Positions 19,430 through 29,500 of a stretch of DNA of 64,000 nucleotides are shown here, in pieces (within the stretch, counting starts at the first letter, position 1; every line of letters begins with the position of its first letter). The notes under the pieces were generated by a model. That model was not told where the DNA came from. It worked only from the letters and a program-made list of their open reading frames with translations, and searched no databases. The position numbers were made by a program, and so were the translations under genes. The stretch comes from Viola odorata (taxonomy: Eukaryota > Streptophyta > Magnoliopsida > Malpighiales > Violaceae): contig OY829542.1 of NCBI GenBank assembly GCA_963691705.1, forward strand, positions 23,050,579 through 23,114,578, written 5' to 3'.

Positions 19430-19935
19430 AGGAGTGAAAAGTCCTATCCTTGTGATGGTCGGTCTTGATCAGACGACTCACTAAATAAGGGCACGCCCTA
19501 GCACACCTAATATTTAGCGTTGGGAGTGAAAAGTCCTATCCTTGTGGTAGCCACGTGTGGGCCATAAGACGAGGCACATCCCGACGCCCCCGGGGGTGAA
19601 AAGTCCTTTCCTTTTGGTAAACTGCGCTAATATAGTCGGCCCACTAAGATGAGGCATGCCCCGGTATCCCTAGGAGTGAAAAGCCCAATCCTTATACCGA
19701 CCGTTCTCATGGAGACGACTCGTTAAGGAGAGGCACACCCCAGGGAGATAGTAACTCCATCTTGGAAGTGAAAATCCTATCCTTGTGACCGGGCTAATAT
19801 AGATGATTCACTAAGTGAGGGCACGATTCTAGGATGTGAGGATAATGCCCGAAAGTGAAAAGTCCTACCCTTGTGACGGCCTGTCCTGATCAGACGGCTC
19901 ACTAAGAAGAGGCACTTTCTGGCCGATCGTGGTAA
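19430..19935 (+). repeat. Post-pol tandem array of TatA (about six units)
   Basis: Units with AGTGAAAAGTCCTATCC occur near 19433, 19524, 19592, 19674, 19765 and 19854. Several carry the TGATCAGAC-type inverted repeat and a GCTCACTAA half-hairpin. Just before the array, at 19408-19414, lies TGTGCAG, preceded by several CTAAC motifs and a T-rich stretch, as in TatB, TatF and TatG. Confidence 0.85.
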
Positions 19936-20566
19936 CTTGGAAACACGAAGAATCGTGAAATCCCAGCGAGTAACCAGATGCGGAATCCCTAGTGAAGTGA
20001 GCTGGTTGAGAAAGCAATAACGAGCGACACCTGTACCCTAGAATGGCAGCGGATTGGCTCCTACGGGTAACCCATGTCTGTTATCGCATATCTCTTACTA
20101 ACAAATATTAATCAAGAGTGTGCAGGATATTTCTGACTAACGAAGATGGTGACGCTCGAGGTGACAGCAGGGTTGTGCAACCCATCAACGAAATTGACGC
20201 GAGGCCAATTGCGCTAATTTCTACATGATTCGAGGAATAGGGCCTAAAGACCCTATTCGTTATCTCTTTTGATCGTGGGAAAGATACTTCTTTTTTGTGG
20301 AGTGTCATTTCTGATGAGGCCAAGCAGTGGTTAAGTTGAATCTGGCAAAACCCGTCAGCATAATCAGGATGATAATGGCGCGATGGTCATGCTACGTGAA
20401 ATTTGAAGAAAAGAAGTACAGAAAAGAAAATCAACAACAAAGGAAACCAGTACCATAGATGTGCTATTGTTTAAGCACCCACGAAAGGTCGCAAAAATGT
20501 ACAAAAGAGATGAGCAAAAAGAGGATAACGCTTAATCCTCACAGAGAAGGGGCGATAATACCCCGC
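19936..20566. other. TatA non-coding stretch after the repeat array
   Basis: I see no supported gene. It corresponds to 11721-12291 of TatB. A plus-strand CTTACTAAC followed by GAGTGTGCAG (ending about 20126) repeats the acceptor-like motif found at the start of the array. Confidence 0.55.
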
Positions 20567-22730
20567 CTACAACGGATTCCCCAAACTCTCCCGCCCTTGG
20601 TAGCTGCTCGATCTGGCTATGCGAAAGCCTTTGTCATTGAGATCAGCAGAATTCAGCAAAAAGGCGTCAGAAATGGCGTCACCTTTGTAAAATTCTTCTC
20701 CATGAACCTCTACGAAGCAGTTAGCCATGATGGCAGCAGTCCTTTCAATATACCATTGACACTTGACTGCCATCTCTCTCTCAAGTGCCGCCTTCTCTCC
20801 TGCCAAGGTTGCCCTCTCTTCCGCCAGGGCTGCTTTCTCTCCCTCAAAAGCGATACTTTTCAACTGTTCAGCTGACAGAGCGGCGTTAGAAGCGGCCAAA
20901 TATTGCTTCGCCTCTCTCGCCTCCTTTTTGGCCGCTTCCATGGCCCTTATACATTCCTCTCGCTCTCCCAGCAATCTCTACTTCTCTTCCTGCTCCTTCA
21001 GAAGTTTGTCCGCGGAATCGGCAAGGGCAGCCATCTTTTGCGACATGCGCTCTGTATAATGATGAAAGCGGAGGAGACCGGTAAAGAGGTTAGAACGCAG
21101 CAAGGGAGCTTGCTCTCTATCTCCCTCAGCAGCAAAAGTGCTTCATTCTTCGGGAGATGTTAGCATATGAGAAGCCAAGAATGAAGCAGTAACAGCAGAG
21201 TTATCGCCCTCGATGGCCGCGATTCCTGAACTACGCAGCGTAGTCAGGTCCACTTGATGAGTAATGGGCCCAGCAGCGTTAACTGAGCTTACGTCGGCCA
21301 GGAGGTTGGACACTACCGTTCCCTCCCCGAAGCGTTTAAGCATTGAGGCATCAGAAGGAACAAAGACCACGGCAGCAGGAGAGGGAGGCTGGTTAGTAGA
21401 GGAATCCCCCTGGGCCCGAAAGGGTCATGGGGTTGATAGGAGGAGAAGCATGACAGGTCGTCATTATAGACCAAGTTAGAAGAAAAGCGAGGAACCTCCG
21501 AACCATACGAAGGTGGAGGCGCCAGAAGTATCCTATGAAGAAAAACAATCACTAGATATGAAAAGCAAAAGAAAATGCAGAAAGGCATTGAAAAATAGTG
21601 CAAGAGGTATCGCGGAGAATTTGCAGTTACCGTCTCACCGATAGGTGCTTCCGAAGAGGCGGCCGCGTCCAAAGAAGGCGGGAGGGTAGCAACGCTCCTT
21701 GTTTTCCTTTTCTTTTTTCCCTTCGCAGAAGCCTTAGAAGTGGCTGGCTGAACAGGAAGAGCAGCAACTAATATGACAGGAATACCGACAGGAATGGTCT
21801 CGGTTTCCTCATCAACTGAAGTAGAAGATGTTTGGGGAGGAATGAAACTAGTAACAGGTGGAACAACTAAAATGGTGGCGGTATCGGCAGCCACGGCCGT
21901 TTGATTAGCCTCCTAACGCTCTCAGGAATGTACTTGGGATTAGTCGCTGCAAAAGTACAAGACAACGTTAGCATTAGTACCAATGCTGAAAATCAAAGAA
22001 TGACGCGATACTCACATTTAATGTAGGCTCGGATATCGGCCCCGTAGGCCAGAAGGCGAGTGTGAACGCTGATTTCCAGTTTGAGTAACTTGTCAAACTA
22101 GTTTTGCTCTGTCTCGTTAAGAGCCTCCCGACGCCAAGCACTGTCCTTGAAGTCTTGGTTGAAACCAGACCGCCACCATGGATCCGGAAGCTCGGGAGTC
22201 TCGACAACAAAAAATTGCTCTTTCCATCTTTCGATGGAAGACTCTAAATGAAGAAGTTTCCAGGTGAAGTTCTTAAGGGAATCATCATCATAACGGGGTG
22301 ATATCGCTATAACACCTCGACGGTTATACATCCGAAACAAAGATTTGAGTAATGCAAGGGAAGGAGAGGTAATTCCCTTGTACTTACAGAGTCCTAGAAA
22401 TGCATAAACACCGCAGTAGGCATTTGGAGCTAATTGAGCGGGGCTCAGATCAAGAGAAGTAAGCAACTCTTGGATAAAAGAGTCGACCGGAAATCCAAAA
22501 CCGTAGCGAAACATCTGGGCATACAAGATTCTGCGTTTGCCAGTCAGAACATTGTTCAAGCGTAGAGACTCAGGGGCAACAGAAACCTTGAAGCCCTTAG
22601 GGATGTTAGCACCGTGATCGGTTAAATGTTTATGAAGGATGGTCGGAGAAGTAATAGTACTGGCTGTATTATCTATTTTTTCCTCATCGACTGATTTAGA
22701 CCCAGAAGCACGAGTTTTACTTTTACCCAT
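20567..22730 (-). pseudogene. TatA aORF-a: antisense PF04195-like protein with two introns
   Basis: The ATG is at 22730 (MGKSKTRASGSKS), 172 bp after TATA. Exon 1 to 22016 has RRILYAQMFRYGFGFPVDS, DLSPAQLAPNAY, VIAISPRYDDDSLKNFTW and WWRSGFNQD. A TAG at 22098-22100 breaks it. Intron 1 (22015-21947, 69 bp) has GTGAGT, GCTAAC and TTTTGCAG. Exon 2 is Ser/Pro-rich with the basic GKKKRKTRSVATL. Intron 2 (21630-21533, 98 bp) has GTAACT and TTCATAG. Exon 3 holds GPITHQVDLTTLR, a coiled coil (ALAEERATLAGEKAALERE) and the end CQWYIERTAAIMANCF. Frameshifts in exon 2 and exon 3 make it a pseudogene. Role unknown. Confidence 0.8.
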
Positions 22731-22901
22731 GGTGGAAAAAGAAAACAAAAAGATGAAGAAGACAGTAAAGGGTAGTAAAGAAATACCTTTTTGAGAAGGA
22801 AATCGAAGCACCCAGGAGATGAAAAGCAGAAATGCAAGACGATTCGAGAAGATACAGAGATAATAGATTATCGAAAGTGGAAAAAAGAAATAAGTGTTGG
22901 G

Positions 22902-22908
22902 TTTTATA
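22902..22908 (-). promoter_or_regulatory. TATA box of TatA aORF-a
   Basis: TATAAAA on the minus strand, inside GGGTTATAAAACCC, lies 172 bp before the ATG. It matches the TatB site in sequence and position. Confidence 0.65.
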
Positions 22909-23312
22909 ACCCTAAGGGGCCAAGTGAAACGACTGCTCGAACAGTCACCACGCACGTGACAGGCGTGAGCAATAAGTACAACCCTAGAAAAGTGAGAAGG
23001 CACTTTGATCCCATCAAATCACGCTAGCCCTAGCGTCCTAACGAACAGACACGTGTCTCTGAACCACCCTGATCCCTCGCTCATATTAATGAGGAGATCC
23101 TGAGCATTAAATGCTTTGAAAAGTAGAATCGCTTTATCAAAAAGAGGACAAACATGATGACGTAACCATCAAAATAACACCAAGAGGCAAATTAATCATT
23201 ATCTGGAGCGGAATGACAGTCATTATTATGCAAGCGTTATCAATTATTACAAGCCAAACGAAACCAATGTTTGAAGAAAAATAAAACACTCTTAAGCGCT
23301 GACTTACGCTAA

Positions 23313-25445
23313 TCACGGAAGAACTCCTTTATTGCCCCCGACATCTATATCCTTCAATTTCTCAAAGGCGTAATCAGCTATCTTGGCAGGATAAAGCCCC
23401 GCTACGGTAATAGTCTGGGAATCCGGTGGCAAAGGCTCGTATTGCCTTGTCTTTCCTCTGCGATATCTCAGTAGGTACCTTCACCAACTCCGCGTCACGG
23501 GCCGATATCTCTTTACGAAGGAGAGAGTTTCTTTTGTCAGCAGCCACCAATTCCGCCTCCAAAAGCTCTATCTTTGCCTATCGACTTCTCTCTGGCTAAT
23601 TCAGCACGACAGTCGTTCAGCTCTGCTTGGGTATCACTGTGGAGTTGCGTCAACTCCGCCACCTTGGCAGGGGAACCTTGAGTCTTGTCACCATGGATAT
23701 CAAGGAAGTAATTCAGCATGCGGAAGCTAGCCAGCACGTCATTCAGAGCGTGTTCGCGATGAACCTCCAGAGGAAGCTTTGACATCTCCTCCCTGTCTTC
23801 AGGAGAGCCAAATATTGTACTTACTATAGAGCCTACCGGCTCATTTCGCGATAGCGGATCCGATATTCCTAGTGCGCGAAGTCCGCTAGTGCCAAAGGTG
23901 GATAGATCCAGGCGGTAGGAAGTGGCTCCTTGAGGACCTTGAGAGGAAAGATTGGCGGTAAAGGGAGGAGAGCAATTTTTAGCGGAACCACCAACTCCTG
24001 AAATAGAAGTGCAGAACAATGACAGAAGGCCATTTGGCAGAGGATCAGGGGTAGCGGCAGGCTCAAGGTTTGGTGCAGTGATATCAGGAATGAAAGAGGA
24101 AATAAGAGAGTTGGGAGCTGCAGTTGAAGGAGGAAGGTTGACCACTAGCGGAACCTCGAAAGTCTCAGGAGGAACGTTAGATGATGCCTCAACCACTATC
24201 ACCGTTTTGGAGGTACTCACACCACGAAGGGTGTCAGCTCCAACAGCATGAGTCCCGTTAACCTTCTTTAAAGCAGCCTCAGCGACTGGGTTGCTATTTA
24301 CAGGGTTGCTATTTCCCGTTCTTAGCTTCTTCCACTGAGCTGCGGAAGCATGACGAAGCCCAGAGTCGGTATCCATGTCCTCGCTACCACTATCAGTTAC
24401 CTCGACCTTGGGACGGCTTGGAGTCACTCCTCTGTTCCGAATAGGTAACCCCTTCTCGAGGAAGGGAAAGGCCCGGTCGGAAATATCGCGCCTGGCAACT
24501 GTCTTGATTCTTTTTCTCTTCGATGGAGCGACAGGGTGACTGGAACTCTCAGGTGGAGGAGAAGGCGGCAGTGATTGAAGCGGCTTCACGTTCAAAGGAA
24601 CGCCCTTATCGCCCGACGGTTGATTTCCAGCGTCACCTGTCAACAAGACATATCAGAACAGTGAATAAGCCCAAGCAGTAATAGGAGGAAAGAAACTTAC
24701 TTATAGTACACTCTTCTATAAGCCTGTACAAGGCAAACTCTCGAATGCGAAAGGAAGAGCTCAATTCTAGCAGCATGTTCGTCTGCCGAAGTTCTTCCTT
24801 GGACATTACTGATGGGTTTGCCCAAATGGAATCAATAAGACACCGATTGAAGCCCCTAAGCCAACGGCGGAAAGGCAGTTTCACGATGAAGAAACCACTC
24901 TTCCAATCAGCCACGGTCTCTTCAAAGACCTAGAATTTGTGCCAGAATGACTGCACTAACGCATCATTCCACCTCAGGGTGATATCTACCACACAGTTGT
25001 GGCACTTGAAACTAAAGAACTTGTAAAATAAATTGACATACGGGATAAAGATACCTCGCAACTCGCAAGCACGAATGAAGGCATGAGTCCCGCACTGGGA
25101 GGAAGGCGTAATCTGAGCCGGGTTAATGTCATAACAACGTAGTAACCCTTTCACCGCTTCGTGAATGGGAAAGTGAAAACCGTAAAGGAACCTATTAAAG
25201 TATACCATCCTATCGCTCCCCGATAGAGGGTCATGAAGCCGATGACCAGCATCAGAAATTTTGACGGAGTAACCAGGAGGGAAAAAGATACCATTTTCCT
25301 CCAACTCAGCCTCCAATATCATTTCATCAACAAAAACACTAGGTGTTCTCTTAATTTCTAAATCTATGGGCCGCTGGAGACCCTTCGAAGACCTATTTGT
25401 GGCCAGAGGCCACTGAGTATCCTTGGGTATCCTAGATGTGCTCAT
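23313..25445 (-). pseudogene. TatA aORF-b: second antisense PF04195-like protein
   Basis: The start is MSTSRIPKDT at 25445. Exon 1 contains SDRMVYFNRFLYGFHFPIH, DINPAQITPSSQ and HAFIRACEL, then a TAG at about 24930, and continues to ECTI. The intron (24700-24637, 64 bp) has GTAAGT and TTGACAG. Exon 2 begins with DAGNQPSGDKG, runs open for about 360 codons (Ser/Pro-rich with RKRIKTVARRD, then PQGATSYRLDLSTFG) and ends after a frameshift near 23540 in a coiled coil (AADKRNSLLRKEISARDAEL) with its stop at 23313. The order of parts equals that in TatB. The N-terminal domain is a paralogue of that in aORF-a. Confidence 0.8.
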
Positions 25446-25626
25446 AATGAATCAGCAAGAAGAAAATCTAAGGAAGAAGAAGTAAAGTACCTTGACCAGA
25501 AGGCGGTGAGCAAAACCGTCGGCGTCGGCGAACGGTGGTCGTAACTTCCTTTGAAACAAAACTTAGAGAGAGAAAGAGAAAATTCTAAAGCGCAAGCACA
25601 GAGTATTAAAAGAAATCAGCTGCTGC

Positions 25627-25634
25627 CTTTTAAA
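25627..25634 (-). promoter_or_regulatory. TATA-like box of TatA aORF-b
   Basis: Minus-strand CCTTTAAAAGG lies about 180 bp before the ATG at 25445. Confidence 0.45.
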
Positions 25635-25947
25635 GGCTGAGTTCGAAAATTGAACAGCCTGTAAAAACGGGACACGCCCCAAAGCAAAAGTGACACATGT
25701 GAAAAACCTCAGAAGGATATTTATGTCTAACCATTTATATCTTCTGGAGGGGGTAGTTACTGACAATCAGTTGAAAGCGGTTACATTGAAGCGACAGTTA
25801 ATCTCTCGACGATAGCTATCCATCAAAGGAGGAGCTAACGCCTGAGCGTGCAAGACAAAAAAAGCATAAGCATCATTTCATTTAGTTTAATAATAGCCAT
25901 ACGACATCTACAAAGGATTTCCGGGGACGAAATCAATCATCGTCAGG

Positions 25948-26358
25948 CTAGTAAGAGGACCAGTAACAGTATTCCTCATCTGTGGACGGAAGCTCCTCAT
26001 CAGCAAAAGGAGGAGATTTGTCAGCCTTTCGCTCCAGACTCGGCATTAACGGTTTGGATTCCCCCTTCACAGCGGAAGATGCTGCCTTTACGACGGTATC
26101 GCCTGGAGGAATCTCCTCTTCAAACCAGTCGGCAGGAGGAAACAATTCTTTGCCCTTACAAGCCGGAGGGGCTGAAAAAGAAGAAAAGCAGTCAGTGGTC
26201 TTAGAATTTGCTCTCTTCTTCGACCTTTTCCGACCTCCGCGGCGAGGCAATCGCCTCTTCAAGTGCGGCGGTGAAGGAGGATTGTCAAAATCCGGTGTAG
26301 TCGGAGGGGTCGGACGAGATTCTTGCTCATCAAAGACCTGATCATATGAATCAGCCAT
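25948..26358 (-). CDS. TatA aORF-c: small Pro-rich antisense protein
   Basis: The protein has 136 residues, starts MADSYDQVFDEQESRP and is intact. It repeats the design of the TatB copy: TPPTTPDFDNPPSPP, a strongly basic block (RRLPRRGGRKRSKKRAN, a likely nuclear-localisation-type cluster), a Ser/Ala-rich middle and a short acidic-aromatic end (STDEEYCYWSSY). Conservation of both ends with a divergent middle, in elements that have otherwise decayed, suggests it was once under selection. No known domain is recognised. Confidence 0.72.
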   Translation of the reverse strand: MADSYDQVFDEQESRPTPPTTPDFDNPPSPPHLKRRLPRRGGRKRSKKRANSKTTDCFSSFSAPPACKGKELFPPADWFEEEIPPGDTVVKAASSAVKGESKPLMPSLERKADKSPPFADEELPSTDEEYCYWSSY

Positions 26359-26430
26359 GAGAAATGAAAATCAATAGCAACAAAAGAGTACAAAGAAGAA
26401 GATGAATAGGGAAAAGAAGAAGAACTCCCC

Positions 26431-26437
26431 ATAAATA
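26431..26437 (-). promoter_or_regulatory. TATA-like box of TatA aORF-c
   Basis: Minus-strand TATTTAT lies 73 bp before the ATG at 26358; TatB has TATATAA at the same distance. Confidence 0.45.
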
Positions 26438-26873
26438 GTTAAAGTGGTGAGACTCTTCAAATTTTCCCACACGTGATTGGAGGATAATTTAATGCATCTC
26501 GAGAAGATCAACCATAATAGCAGAATCAAATCCTTTGATCACGCCTGTTGGGATTTCTCGATAATCAAGAAACACCGAAAAACCGTCCAATCAGTTAATA
26601 CTGAAGAGGCGGCGCGTGATTAGTACAAAACGGTTCGCCAGAACAACCGTCGCCACCTGGCAGATAAAGAAGAATAAATGCTGTAGAAATCCGACCAATG
26701 GCAGACTCGTTTTCAGTTGGGTTGGCATAACCCTCAATCGAAGCAAGGGCTGACGCCCTAAAAAAGGAAAGAAATCGCAAGCCAAATAACGGAAAGAAGT
26801 TAGGCCTAAACATACATCCGCATACATAATACCTACAAAGGAAAAACGAAAAAGAAAGCGGAGTGGCAAGCAC

Positions 26874-27263
26874 TCAAGCTCGAGATCCGGCATCATTGTC
26901 GTCATCCACCAGCAGAGTGGGGATATCTCTCAAGGCCTCCACCATAGAGGTTAGCTCAGAAGAGGTGTTTCTTATGCTCTTCAGGCAGCAGTTCAGCAGA
27001 TCATTCCTCTGCTGCAGCATGGCAATGGCTACCTCGATGCGGCAGGCTGAAATGGCCAACTTAGAGACATTCCCATTGGGATTGAAGTCCTCCATAGAAG
27101 CAGCCCCAATCCTGGACTGAATGGGGGTCATCATTCCCCAAAGCTCCAGCACATCTTCACCAGTCTTCGTCAGCATGTTCTCCAGGAAGCTGACGTCACC
27201 CTCAGTGAGATTTTTGAGGGTTAGGGCTTTGGAAATCAGAAAGTTTCTAGTAAGATCGTCCAT
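26874..27263 (-). CDS. TatA aORF-d: conserved 129-residue antisense protein, unrecognised
   Basis: The protein is intact and starts MDDLTRNFLISKALTLKNL. It aligns over its whole length with a TatF protein at 41247-41624 (MDHLTKKILLSKGHTLKNL). Shared blocks include FLENML, SRIG/SRLG, VSKLA, VAIAMLQQR/VVIAMLQER, CCLK and LRD. It looks all-helical, with no signal peptide or membrane segment, and ends in an acidic tail (VDDDNDAGSRA). A TATA box lies 62 bp upstream. It is the antisense gene closest to the 3' LTR and is absent from TatB. I do not recognise the family and assign no function. Confidence 0.75.
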   Translation of the reverse strand: MDDLTRNFLISKALTLKNLTEGDVSFLENMLTKTGEDVLELWGMMTPIQSRIGAASMEDFNPNGNVSKLAISACRIEVAIAMLQQRNDLLNCCLKSIRNTSSELTSMVEALRDIPTLLVDDDNDAGSRA

Positions 27264-27324
27264 GAAGAAATGATAAATGAGAAGCAGAAAGAATGTGAAG
27301 AATCTGCACCCAAAAAAGGATCAC

Positions 27325-27331
27325 TTTTATA
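27325..27331 (-). promoter_or_regulatory. TATA box of TatA aORF-d
   Basis: Minus-strand TATAAAA lies 62 bp before the aORF-d ATG. In TatF, TATAAAT lies 57 bp before the matching ATG. Confidence 0.65.
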
Positions 27332-27534
27332 GATCCGAAGTAGTAGCTGCTCGCCAAGGCATGTCCCTCGAAAATTGGGCCGTCCTGTTATCCCACAGCA
27401 GCCAGGGAGATAGGCTAAAGCGGAACCCTTGGTGGACACCCGAGATACTCAAGTGGAGTACAGACTAAAATCTAGAAGAACGTAAACCGTGTCAATATTA
27501 CGGGTGGCTTACAACAAGACTGGATCCAACGAGC

Positions 27535-27952
27535 TTGGATAGAAAAAGCGACATCAACGACACCCCGATATGTGCGGGCGAAAGCCTCTAAGGGAAAAAT
27601 GATAAAATATCACCTTCAGAACGATATTCGGAGCTACGAGGAGGCAACATCGTAACGTCCTACCTTGCCGATATCGATCATATAAAGCGTGTCGTGGAAA
27701 ACACCAGCGTTATCAGCTTGGGTATATCGCTGGAGTTACGATCTTGGATAGAAAAAGCGACATCAACGACACCCCGATATGTGCGGGCGAAAGCCTCTAA
27801 GGGAAAAACGATAAAATATCACCTTCAGAATGATATTCGGAGCTACGAGGAGGTAACGTCGTAACGTCCTACCTTACCGATATCGATCATATAAAGCATG
27901 TCGTGGAAAACACCAGCGTTATCAGCTTGGGTATATCGCTGGAGTTATCAGT
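27535..27952 (+). repeat. 209-bp tandem duplication in TatA
   Basis: 27535-27743 and 27744-27952 are direct copies that differ at only about six positions, nearly all transitions. The unit contains GATATCGATC, TATAAAGC and the inverted GCGATA/TATCGC motifs that also occur in Tat LTRs. No coding sequence is seen. It lies between aORF-d's promoter and the 3' LTR. Confidence 0.88.
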
Positions 27953-28258
27953 TCTGGTTTATGACCAGCGTTATCGCTGCAATCCCATCACTGTCAACTT
28001 GGTCGACATCCTCTCTGTGGCCAATAGTTATCGCAAGCGATCGGTTCACGTTACCTGCTTCGCTATCGTGTATCTAGTACAAAGGTACTGAGTTTTGACT
28101 GATACTAGGAATGAAAAGGCATGGTTTGAATGACAAAAGAGTCAGAGAAACTCGAAAACCCTCACGAATCTGCCGCGGTGCAAAGGAAGTAACACTCCTC
28201 CGGAAGCCGAGAAATGAAGCCCTTGGTAAACACTCAGGCTCGTTTTCAGTTGGGCTTA
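27953..28258. other. TatA 3' boundary region upstream of the LTR
   Basis: No gene is supported. The last 40 bases contain CCTTGGTAAACACTC and GCTCGTTTTCAGTTGGGC, which also precede the 3' LTR of TatB and TatF. A purine-rich tract of the usual kind is not present next to the LTR. Confidence 0.6.
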
Positions 28259-28794
28259 TGATAAGAATTGATGAAACACCAAGGGTACATTCGTCTTTTC
28301 ACCCCATGTCAAGGCCGGATCACTATAGACCTTGACTGGCGACAGCCACCCGGCTACCGCCCGCGTTAGCCGAGGAATCCTGGGATGGTCGACATCAGCA
28401 GGGGGGACCCACGCGGCATCCGTTTCCACACACGACATCTTCCCATCCCAGACAACCTTGACGATATCTCACTGGTGATACCTCGTCGACGATATCCTAT
28501 CTAGCTGACGCTTGCTGACGTCATCTTGGGCGTTATCTTCCCCCGATAACGCCCACCCCCGTGGGTAACATCCTTTCTTTTTGCCTATAAATACCACCAA
28601 TTTCTAGATCAAATGTAAGACCAAAATTACTACCCGAATCTCTGCCAAATTTCTCAGCCATACTAACTTAAGCATCGGAGTGTCTACGCCGGGGGCCCCC
28701 TTCCGGCGCTTTGCAGGTACGACGGACAACCTCCATAGTAACTCCGGACGGCCAAAATCTCTGTCCCGCTTTCCCAAAAGTCCTGATCTTATCA
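28259..28794 (+). repeat. TatA 3' LTR
   Basis: This 536-bp LTR starts TGATAAG and ends CTTATCA. It holds the GGGATGGTCGACATCAGC core, TGACGTCA at 28516-28523, a TATA box from 28585 (CTATAAATACC), the GTAAG-to-TTTGCAG module (28615-28716, 102 bp, with a perfect TACTAAC) and the CGCCGG/CCGGCG hairpin. The Ogre-like host sequence resumes at 28795. Confidence 0.93.
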
Positions 28795-29500
28795 AGGTGC
28801 AACAGGTAAGTCTTCCGTTCCCTTTCCTTCAACAAGAGTCCAGAGAGAGAAAAGTCTCGGCCAAGATGGCTGTTGTAGGATTGATGGCGTTTGCCTCCAT
28901 CTCGTAAAAGAAATTGGCTGCTGCAAAATCGATGGCGTTCTTTATTTTAGGAAAAAGGACGAATCCTACGATGACAAAAGCCAAAATCCTTAAGCATTTT
29001 TCCCCGTTGGACAACTAAAATCATGCTTCAATATCTGACCAGCACCAGAAGTAGTCACCTTCTCTAACACGAGTAGTGATTCCTAACAACTTATCAAGCC
29101 TTATTTTGACACTCAAGGAGTCGAGTCGAACATTCTGGTATATGGCCGATAGAGGAGATGCGAGGCACATCAGAGCTGAATATTCCTCTAGTGTAGGAGT
29201 CAAGTCTATCCCTTTGTCGAAAGAGAAGCACCGATAATAGGGATCCTAGAATTTTAGGGTTGCCCGGATGCAACCCCAATTACTCTTCACATCAACCAGG
29301 GGTCAGTAGTTTTCCGTAACTACATTCAAACTGTGTCTCCTCATCTTGAGTTAACTCATTTCTCAACTTTCGAATCCTAGTTAAGTCGAAATCTACGACT
29401 TCTACTTTGACCTTAGTGGTGATGTCAGGGGTGAACCCAGGTTCCAACAGGTCTCCTCGCGTGGCTTGATCGTCGAAACTTCATCCCCCGAAAATATCAA
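28795..29500 (-). pseudogene. DUF7745-like antisense pseudogene in the Ogre-like element
   Basis: Translation of the minus strand gives YRCFSFDKGIDLTPTLEEYS and later VIVGFVLFPKIKN, then AILAETFLSLDSC. These three blocks, in this order, are what I know from plant DUF7745 proteins, which are common in retrotransposon-rich genomes. The reading frame has several stops and shifts. TatA's 3' LTR cuts the gene at 28794, so the C-terminal rest must lie to the left of TatA, outside the window. It is antisense to the LTR downstream, so this element, too, carried an antisense gene near its 3' LTR. The identification is from memory of the motif pattern only. Confidence 0.6.

Larger units (their letters stand above)
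19293..28794 (+). mobile_element. TatA, 3' portion: antisense gene cassette and 3' LTR
   Basis: TatA resumes after the TatB target duplication (ATTCT, 19293-19297) with the sequence that follows pol in TatG. It contains the tandem array, all four antisense genes in the order a, b, c, d (left to right, transcribed right to left), a 209-bp duplication and the 3' LTR at 28259-28794. It is the only copy here with the complete antisense set. Confidence 0.92.

Noticed and set aside
20763..21059. Plus-strand open frames across the antisense genes
   Set aside because: They are complements of the coiled-coil exons; the minus-strand frames are the ones conserved between copies.
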